NCBI RefSeq assembly: GCF_028693495.1
Contig: NZ_JAQUVG010000018.1
Location: 1-40,136 of the forward strand
DNA: 40,136 nt
Origin: Zoogloea sp.
GTDB lineage: Bacteria; Pseudomonadota; Gammaproteobacteria; Burkholderiales; Rhodocyclaceae
Direction: 5' to 3'
In this document: positions 34,419 through 40,136 of the stretch, in pieces
How positions within the stretch are numbered: the first letter of the stretch is position 1
Layout of the letters: each line of letters begins with the position of its first letter
Program-made: the position numbers and the translations under genes
Notes under the pieces: model-generated
The model's database searches: none
What the model was told of the DNA's origin: nothing
The model's input: the letters and a program-made list of their open reading frames with translations, nothing else

Positions 34419-35108
34419 TCAATATTCCTGGTTCGCGTCGGCGTTCCAGTGGTAGAGCGAGCGCTTGGAGGCGATGCGTCGGAAGGCCTTGGGATCGTGG
34501 TCGAGGCCGGCCTGGTCGAGCAGGCTGGCGACGGCGTCGATGTCTTCGTCGGTCATCGGTTCGTACTGGGCGTCAGCGCCGAGGGACTTGACCGTGCCCT
34601 TCACGTACAGCACCGCTTCGTAGAGCGAATCGCCCAGGGCGTCGCCGGCGTTGCCGCAGATCACCATGCGGCCGGCCTGGGCCATGAAGGCCGAGAAGCT
34701 GCCCACCGAGCCGCCGACGACGATGTTGCCGCCCTTCAGGGAGATGCCGCAGCGCAGGCCGGCGTCGCCCTCGATGACCAGCAGGCCGCCGTGGGCCGAG
34801 GCGCCAGCGCCGTTGCTGGCAAAGCCCTTCACGTGCACCTTGCCGCTCATCATGTTCTCGGCCACGCCGGTGCCGGCGCTGCCGGTGATGGTGACGGTGG
34901 CCGCCTTGTTCATGCCGCCGGCGTAGTAGCCGGCGTGGCCGACCACTTCCACGTTGATCGGGCAGTCGAGGCCGACCGCGATGTTGTGTGCGCCGTCCGG
35001 GTTGAGGACGGTCACGTGGCCGACTTTGCCTTCCTTGGCACCCGTGTGCAGGAAGGTGTTGAGCTCCCGCAGGGGCTGTGCGGCCAGGTCGAAGGTCAGG
35101 CGTTCCAT
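34419..35108 (-). CDS. mgsB: N-methylglutamate synthase subunit B (GXGXG domain protein)
   Basis: 229 residues built from repeated beta-helix turns of the GltB C-terminal GXGXG type: VEVVGHAGYYAGGMNK, ITGSAGTGVAENMMSG, GNIVVGGSVGSFSAFMAQAG and VICGNAGDALGDSLYE. In glutamate synthase this domain is structural and links the amidotransferase to the FMN domain. The start overlaps the end of mgsA by 13 bases, so translation is coupled. The C-terminal 60 residues (EPMTDEDIDAVASLLDQAGL onward) are helical and may dock on MgsC. The identification rests on the fold and its place between mgsA and mgsC. Confidence 0.88.
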   Translation of the reverse strand: MERLTFDLAAQPLRELNTFLHTGAKEGKVGHVTVLNPDGAHNIAVGLDCPINVEVVGHAGYYAGGMNKAATVTITGSAGTGVAENMMSGKVHVKGFASNGAGASAHGGLLVIEGDAGLRCGISLKGGNIVVGGSVGSFSAFMAQAGRMVICGNAGDALGDSLYEAVLYVKGTVKSLGADAQYEPMTDEDIDAVASLLDQAGLDHDPKAFRRIASKRSLYHWNADANQEY

Positions 35109-36004
35109 ACGTACATCTCCTCGGGGGCGGGTTCAAAAACGGTGGCGTGCTTGACGCCGGGCAGGTGGGCCAGGGAGCGGAACTCGGAGGCGATAGCCAC
35201 GTAGTCATCGGTCTCGGCCACCACCGCCGGTTTGCAGGCGAAGGGATCGCGGATCAGGGCCAGCTTGTCGGGGGTGCCCATCAGGAAGGTGAAGAAGCCG
35301 TCGAGCTCTTCAAAACCCTTTTGCAGCGCGGTTTCCAGGTCGTCCCCTTCACGCAGGCGCCATTCCAGGAAGCGGCAGGCGGCCTCGGTGTCGTTGTCGG
35401 TTTCAAAGCGGATGCCCCGCGGCTCGAGCATGCGGCGGATGCCGTTGGGGTTGGACAGGGAGCCGTTGTGCACCAGGCAGAAATCTTCGCCGGCGGTGAA
35501 GGGGTGGGCGCGATCGGGTGTGACCGCCGATTCGGTGGCCATGCGGGTGTGGCCGACCAGGTGCGAGCCGGTGAGGCCGGTAAAGCCGTAGCGGGCAGCT
35601 ACTTCGGCGGGGGTGCCGATGTCCTTGTAGAGATCGATGCTGCGGCCGGTGGAGAGGATGTGCAGCCTGGGGTGGTGTTCCTTGATCCAGCGCTTGACCA
35701 CCGTGGGGGCGATGTCGAAGCTCAGGATGGCGTGGTTGCCCTTCGGCTCCACGGTGGCGCTCACGCCCAGGTGGCCCTTCAGTTCGTGGGTGAGGCCGAG
35801 CCAGTTGAAGTCGGCGCCGTCATCCGTGAGGCCGGAGTAGAGGCTGATTTTCCGCTCGTTTTCGGCGAGGGGTGTGCCGAACACTGCCAGGCCGGCAGAG
35901 TCGGGGCCGCGCTCGGTCATGCCGATGAGCATGGGCACCATCAGCGCACCCAGCTGTTCCCGCAGGGCCGGTGTCTTCACCAGCAATCCAACGATTCCAC
36001 ACAT
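35096..36004 (-). CDS. mgsA: N-methylglutamate synthase subunit A (class II glutamine amidotransferase domain)
   Basis: 302 residues. The protein opens with MCGIVGLL, so after Met removal Cys2 is the N-terminal nucleophile of class II amidotransferases. Further motifs of the family are MTERGPDSAG, GHTRMATESAVTPDRAHPF and FCLVHNGSLSNPNGIRR, which line the glutamine-binding site. It would hydrolyse glutamine or, in this pathway, gamma-glutamylmethylamide, and pass methylamine to MgsC. GGAG is nine bases before the start. It follows gmaS by 62 bases and overlaps mgsB. A PurF- or GlmS-like role is excluded by the lack of their second domains. Confidence 0.9.
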   Translation of the reverse strand: MCGIVGLLVKTPALREQLGALMVPMLIGMTERGPDSAGLAVFGTPLAENERKISLYSGLTDDGADFNWLGLTHELKGHLGVSATVEPKGNHAILSFDIAPTVVKRWIKEHHPRLHILSTGRSIDLYKDIGTPAEVAARYGFTGLTGSHLVGHTRMATESAVTPDRAHPFTAGEDFCLVHNGSLSNPNGIRRMLEPRGIRFETDNDTEAACRFLEWRLREGDDLETALQKGFEELDGFFTFLMGTPDKLALIRDPFACKPAVVAETDDYVAIASEFRSLAHLPGVKHATVFEPAPEEMYVWNA

Positions 36005-36066
36005 GTTGCTTCTCCTTCGTTAAATCTTTGATTCGTTGATCCGGCTTCGTCTGAACCTGCAGGGGG

Positions 36067-37395
36067 TCAGAAAAATTCCAGGTAGTTATTGATTTCCCAG
36101 TCCGACACGTGGCGCATGTACTCCACCCATTCCATGTTCTTGAGGCGCAGGAACTCGCCGGCAACCGGGCCCAGGGCCTTGCACAGCACGGTGTCCTTCT
36201 CCAGTGCCAGCAGGGCTTCGTGGAGGTTTTGGGGCAGGATCTCGATGCCGGTGGCCTTCAGCTCTTCGGGGCTCAGGGCATAGAGGTTCTGGTTGTGCGG
36301 GATGCCCGGGTCGAGGTTGCGCTCGATGCCGTCGAGGCCGGCGGCGATCACCGCGGCGGTGGCCAGGTAGGGGTTGCAGGCACCGTCGGGCAGGCGCAGT
36401 TCGAGCCGGCCGTGGGGGATGCGCACCATCGACGAGCGGTTGTTGTCGCCGTAGCTGATGTAGGCCGGAGCCCAGGTGGTGCCGGTCATGGAGCGGCCGA
36501 CGACGAGGCGCTTGTAGCTGTTGACCGTCGGGGCGCAGATGGCGGCCAGCGCCGGGGCGTGGGCCAGGATGCCGGCGAGGAACTGGTAGGCCAGCGTCGA
36601 GAGGCCCAGGCCGTGCCGGTCTGTCTTGTCGGCAAACAGGTTGGTCTTGCCGTCGCCGATCGACATGTGGATGTGCATGCCGTTGCCCGGCCGGTTGGCG
36701 AAGGGCTTGGGCATGAAGGAGCAGATCATGCCCAGGTCGTTGGCGATCTCCGAGGCGGCCATCTTGAACAGCAGGTAGTGGTCGGCGGAGGTCAGGCAGT
36801 CGGCGTAGGTGTAGTTGATCTCGAACTGGCCGTTGGCGTCTTCGTGGTCGATTTGATAAACGTCCACATCCACTGCCCGCAGGCTGTCGGTGAGGGTTTC
36901 GAGGAACTGGCGGTTGCGCGACAGGCCCTTGTAGTCGTAGCAGGGCTTGGGCAGCGTGTCGGTGGGGTCGGTGGGGATGATGCTGCCGCTGCCATCCTTC
37001 TTGAGCAGCGAGAACTCCGGCTCCAGCCCGGTGAAGAAGGTGTAGCCCTTGGCCTCCAGGCGCTTGATCTGGTTCTTCAGCACTACCCGGGTGTCCAGCG
37101 GCCAGGGCTCGCCCTTGACGTGGCCGTCGCAGGCGATGCGGGCGTAGCCGGGCTGCCAGGGCACCAGGGTGAGGGTGTCCAGGTCGCCGACCGCCATGTA
37201 GTCGGGCCCGTTGGGTTCGATGCCGAGGCCCGACACCGCGAAGCCTGCAAAGCCGGCGCCGGTGGTGAGGATGCTCTCGAAATGGGCTGCGGGAACGGCC
37301 TTGGTCTTGGCCGTGCCGTGGATGTCGACGAATTGGGCCAGGACGTACTTGACGTCGTTGTCCGCAAGAAACTGCTTGGCTTCTGTGGGCGTCAT
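36067..37395 (-). CDS. gmaS: Gamma-glutamylmethylamide synthetase, glutamine synthetase type III-like
   Basis: 442 residues with the glutamine synthetase fold. The beta-grasp domain opens with [20 protein letters not shown], and the catalytic domain has [15 protein letters not shown], the metal and ATP site [39 protein letters not shown], and [30 protein letters not shown]. Adenylylation-type Tyr loop of GlnA is not evident. Between the mgd and mgs genes the likely reaction is ATP-dependent ligation of methylamine to glutamate giving gamma-glutamylmethylamide. AGGAGA precedes the ATG. A role in polyamine or ethanolamine use (PuuA, GlnT) is the alternative but fits the neighbours less well. 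Confidence 0.9.
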   Translation of the reverse strand: MTPTEAKQFLADNDVKYVLAQFVDIHGTAKTKAVPAAHFESILTTGAGFAGFAVSGLGIEPNGPDYMAVGDLDTLTLVPWQPGYARIACDGHVKGEPWPLDTRVVLKNQIKRLEAKGYTFFTGLEPEFSLLKKDGSGSIIPTDPTDTLPKPCYDYKGLSRNRQFLETLTDSLRAVDVDVYQIDHEDANGQFEINYTYADCLTSADHYLLFKMAASEIANDLGMICSFMPKPFANRPGNGMHIHMSIGDGKTNLFADKTDRHGLGLSTLAYQFLAGILAHAPALAAICAPTVNSYKRLVVGRSMTGTTWAPAYISYGDNNRSSMVRIPHGRLELRLPDGACNPYLATAAVIAAGLDGIERNLDPGIPHNQNLYALSPEELKATGIEILPQNLHEALLALEKDTVLCKALGPVAGEFLRLKNMEWVEYMRHVSDWEINNYLEFF

Positions 37396-37434
37396 TGCCG
37401 CTCTCCTGAAGGTGGGTTGAGGGGATTCAGTGAT

Positions 37435-38034
37435 TTAGTTGAAGCAGTGGGGGGCGACGGCGCCGCCGCCCAGCTCGCTGGCGATGCCGAGCAGGGTTTC
37501 CCACAGGTAATGTCCGTAGGTGCCGTCGCACCAGATGCGTACTGCCGGCTGGCCGTTGCGAAGCTCCGGGATCACCGTCACGCCAACCCCGACCATCGAG
37601 GTCAGCACCACCGGCCGGTCGGCCGGGTCGAGGGGGCGGAAGTTGACGTTGCAGGTCTGGCGCAGCAGTTCTTCCAGGCGCGATCCGCCTAGGATCAGCG
37701 CGGCGTCCTGACGCAGCACCGGGTACACCCCGGGGCCGCGGGGCGTGGCAGCGAGGCCTGCAATCAGCGCGTCCGGGCCTTCGACCAGAAACTCGGTGAA
37801 GCCGAGCCGGGCGATCAGCCCGCCGCCATCCAGCGGCAGCCAGCTATTGGGCTGGGGCGGGATTGGCAGGCCGGCGTCCTGCAGCCAGGCGACGGTGCCG
37901 GGGCCCTTGCAGCCGTAACGGGCGGTGAGGGACACGTCGGCGAGGCCGAGGCGGGCCGCGGCGGCAGGCTGGGCGGCGGGGGCGAGCAGGGTGGCGATTT
38001 CGGCCACCGGGCTCACGGCGAGAGCGGAAATCAT
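37435..38034 (-). CDS. mgdD: N-methylglutamate dehydrogenase subunit D (sarcosine oxidase gamma-like)
   Basis: 199 residues resembling the gamma subunit of heterotetrameric sarcosine oxidase, a folate-domain-like protein without its own cofactor: GLIARLGFTEFLVEGPD in the middle, CNVNFRPLDPADRPVVLTSMVGVGVTVIP, and IWCDGTYGHYLWETLL near the end. It probably helps position the methyl-accepting folate or stabilises the complex. The ATG overlaps the mgdC stop by four bases (38031-38034). The gene is 39 bases ahead of gmaS. The assignment comes from the similarity and the cluster order. Confidence 0.85.
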   Translation of the reverse strand: MISALAVSPVAEIATLLAPAAQPAAAARLGLADVSLTARYGCKGPGTVAWLQDAGLPIPPQPNSWLPLDGGGLIARLGFTEFLVEGPDALIAGLAATPRGPGVYPVLRQDAALILGGSRLEELLRQTCNVNFRPLDPADRPVVLTSMVGVGVTVIPELRNGQPAVRIWCDGTYGHYLWETLLGIASELGGGAVAPHCFN

Positions 38035-40136
38035 GCGGCCTCCTTCTGCTTGAGGTTGTCCGGGTCGTAGAACGGGGTGGCGCTGACTTCGGCCTGCACC
38101 ATCGCGCCGTCGCTAAGGCGGATGCTCACGGTGGTGCCGATTGCGGTCAGGTCGGGGCGCAGGAAGGCCATGCCGATGGTGCGCCCGAGGCTGGGGCTGA
38201 AGGCGATGCTGGTAACCCGGCCGGCGATGTCACCGCCGTCGATGACCAGGTTGCATTCGAGGGGCACCATGCCGCTGTAGCCCACCGGGAAGGTGATGCC
38301 CGCCAGTTGCTGCTTGTGCGGCTTCTTGGCGATGGCGGCGAGGCTGCGCTGGCCGATGAAGAAGGGCTTGGCCATCTTCACGGCCCAGCCCATGCCGACT
38401 TCCAGCGGCGTGGTGAGGCCGTCGGTGTCCTGGCCGATGATGATGTGGCCCTTTTCAAGGCGCAGCAGGCGCTGGGCTTCTACGCCGAAGGGGCGGATGG
38501 CGTGGGTCTTGCCGGCCGTCATCAGCGCATCCCACAGGGCGCCGCCCATGCTGGCCGGCACGTGGATTTCGTAGCCCCATTCGCCGACGAAGCCGACGCG
38601 CATCAGGCGGGCCGGGATTTTTCCACCACTCACGGCCACCTCGCCTTCGCGCACCGCCAGGTAGGGGAAGGCGGCGGCCGACAGATCGAGTCCGGTGAGG
38701 GTGGCGAGTACCTCGCGGGATTTCGGCCCGGCCAGATTCACCGCGGCAAAGGCGCCGGTGTGATTGACGATGCCGCAGTCGAGCCGCCACAGGGTGTTGA
38801 GACGTGACAGCTCGCGATACACCGTGGCTGCGCCGGAGGTGGTGGTAGTGAAGTAGAAGTGGTCGTCCGCCAGCCGGGCCACCACGCCGTCGTCGATCAC
38901 CACCCCGGATTCGTCACACATCACCGCGTAGCGGGTCATGCCGACTTTCAGGTTGGCGTAGTTGGACGTATAAACCCGCTCGAGGAATTCGGCGGCCTGG
39001 GGGCCGATGACTTCGAGCTTGCCCAGCGTGCCCACGTCGATCAGGCCGACGCCGCTGCGCACGGCCGCGACTTCTTCGCGGATGCAGGCCAGGCGCTCCT
39101 TGCCGGCGACCTGGTAGAACTCCGGGCGCTGCCAGGCACCGGCCGGCATCCAGCGCGCGCCGAGGGCGTCGTGGCGGCTGGCGAGCGGGGTGCGGCGCTC
39201 GGGGTTGAAGCCGCGGCCGGCCAGAATCGCCATCGGTACCGGGTGGTAGAAGGGCCGTGCGGTGGTGGTGCCGACCTGCTGGGGTTCCTTGCCGGTCAGG
39301 CGGGCCAGGATGCGCAGCCCGTTCATGTTGGAGTGCTTGCCCTGGCTGGGGCCCATGCCGTTGGTGGAGAAGCGCTTGAGCAGCTCGATGTTGTCGAAGC
39401 CCTCCTGGATGGCGTTGCGGAAATCCTTGAGCTGCAGGTCTTCGTCGAAATCGACGAAGTTCTTGCCGTCCGGGTGATCGACGATGGGCCAGGGGTGGCT
39501 GGGGCACTCGGCTTCCGGCGGCAGGGCGGCGCCGCTGGCGCGGCCGAAGCCGACCGAGGCTGCGGCGTGGCTGCCGGCGCGGGTGCCGTCGGCAAGGCGA
39601 CGCTCCAGCTCATGCACACCATTCACCCGGCCGCAGGCAAACACGCCGTCGGGCAGCGCCTCGGGGACGAATTGTTCCACCGCCCGGTCGAAGCGCATGC
39701 GGGTGCCGGCCTGGTAGAGCAGGTTGGCGGCCGGGGCCCAGCCGACGCTCATCAAAATGCCGTCGCAGGCGATTTTGCGGGTCTGCGCCGCCGCCGGGCT
39801 GCCATCGGCCTGCAGCGTGGCCACGCGGGCGCCGGCGCACAGGCCGTCGGCGCCGGGCAGGGCCTCGACGATGCAGCTGCCGGGCAGGATCTCGATGCCG
39901 GCCTGGCTGAGCAGGCGGGCCAGGGGCTGGGCGCTGCCGGCGCTGGGGCGCAGGTCCACCACCGCGGCGATGCCGATGCCCTGGGCATGCAGGTCGAGGG
40001 CCGCCCGGTAGCCGTCGGCATTGGCTACCAGCACCACCGCCTTGCTCACCGGCTTGACGCCGTAGCGGTACATCAGGCGCTGGGCGGCGGAGGCCAGCAT
40101 CACGCCGGGCAGGTCGTTGTTGCGGAAGACGGCGGG
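38031..40136 (-). CDS. mgdC: N-methylglutamate dehydrogenase subunit C (sarcosine oxidase alpha-like), partial
   Basis: 701 residues are visible; the frame is open through the window edge, and the first visible residues (AVFRNNDLPGVMLASAAQR) are internal, so the N-terminal FAD/NAD-binding part lies outside. Visible in order: the remainder of the nucleotide-binding domain (KAVVLVANADGYRAAL, SVGWAPAANLL, ACGRVNGVHEL), a domain with VDFDEDLQLKDFRNA and RILARLTGKEPQQVGTTTARP that in sarcosine oxidases contacts cofactors, then a GcvT-like folate-binding C-terminal half (VIDDGVVARLADDHFYFTTT, GFVGEWGYEIHVP, RLEKGHIIIGQDTDGLTTP). It would oxidise N-methylglutamate and hand the C1 unit to tetrahydrofolate. 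Sarcosine oxidase proper is the alternative; the neighbours favour mgd. Confidence 0.88.
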   Translation of the reverse strand, partial: PAVFRNNDLPGVMLASAAQRLMYRYGVKPVSKAVVLVANADGYRAALDLHAQGIGIAAVVDLRPSAGSAQPLARLLSQAGIEILPGSCIVEALPGADGLCAGARVATLQADGSPAAAQTRKIACDGILMSVGWAPAANLLYQAGTRMRFDRAVEQFVPEALPDGVFACGRVNGVHELERRLADGTRAGSHAAASVGFGRASGAALPPEAECPSHPWPIVDHPDGKNFVDFDEDLQLKDFRNAIQEGFDNIELLKRFSTNGMGPSQGKHSNMNGLRILARLTGKEPQQVGTTTARPFYHPVPMAILAGRGFNPERRTPLASRHDALGARWMPAGAWQRPEFYQVAGKERLACIREEVAAVRSGVGLIDVGTLGKLEVIGPQAAEFLERVYTSNYANLKVGMTRYAVMCDESGVVIDDGVVARLADDHFYFTTTTSGAATVYRELSRLNTLWRLDCGIVNHTGAFAAVNLAGPKSREVLATLTGLDLSAAAFPYLAVREGEVAVSGGKIPARLMRVGFVGEWGYEIHVPASMGGALWDALMTAGKTHAIRPFGVEAQRLLRLEKGHIIIGQDTDGLTTPLEVGMGWAVKMAKPFFIGQRSLAAIAKKPHKQQLAGITFPVGYSGMVPLECNLVIDGGDIAGRVTSIAFSPSLGRTIGMAFLRPDLTAIGTTVSIRLSDGAMVQAEVSATPFYDPDNLKQKEAA

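Overview
This 40.1 kb window is GC-rich, densely coding bacterial chromosome. The gene set (bimodular QueF, DapF with a DUF484 partner, DUF2242 and DUF2782 proteins, a globin-coupled diguanylate cyclase, N-methylglutamate pathway genes) suggests a betaproteobacterium, probably of the Rhodocyclales (Azospira- or Methyloversatilis-like). That placement is inference from gene content; no rRNA gene is present. There is no intact mobile element and no CRISPR array.

Layout. 1-140 is the end of pntB. 251-2862 (+) holds three genes (APH-type kinase, small DUF6285-type protein, ACAD11-like acyl-CoA dehydrogenase) that match the organisation of the Pseudomonas lvaABC genes for 4-hydroxyacyl-CoA breakdown. 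2946-6985 (+) holds a very large membrane protein with three VanZ-like units, a MenA/UbiA-type prenyltransferase and a HAD phosphatase. 7023-9888 (+) is ruvA, an AI-2E/PerM-type membrane protein, and ruvB. 9902-13710 (-) reads CoA-binding protein, dapF, DUF484 protein, rlmI-like methyltransferase, winged-helix regulator. 13794-23253 is mostly (+): sppA, polA, a DUF2242 lipoprotein, a lytic transglycosylase, queF and murB, with a DUF2782 protein and a LOG-family protein on the (-) strand. dctA follows, then tRNA-Leu(GAG) with a clear promoter and intrinsic terminator.

25040-30034 (-) carries an MFS exporter, a DosC-like oxygen-sensing diguanylate cyclase, a radical SAM protein with an atypical CX4CX2C cluster motif and a small unknown protein. 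A DUF805 gene (+) follows. 30541-31576 is a scar: a decayed type I restriction locus with hsdR reduced to its two ends, a 5'-truncated DUF3800 gene, a palindrome and an inverted repeat.

The last 8.6 kb (-) is a one-carbon cluster: mgdC (cut by the window end), mgdD, gmaS, mgsA, mgsB, mgsC, an intrinsic terminator, then folD and folB. The mgs/gma/mgd proteins would turn methylamine into gamma-glutamylmethylamide and N-methylglutamate and then release the methyl group as formaldehyde or methylene-tetrahydrofolate, which FolD oxidises. The most noteworthy items are the triplicated VanZ protein with an exact 146-residue period, the lvaABC-like cassette, the CX4CX2C radical SAM gene beside the globin cyclase, the restriction-locus scar, and the coupling of the N-methylglutamate pathway to folD/folB.
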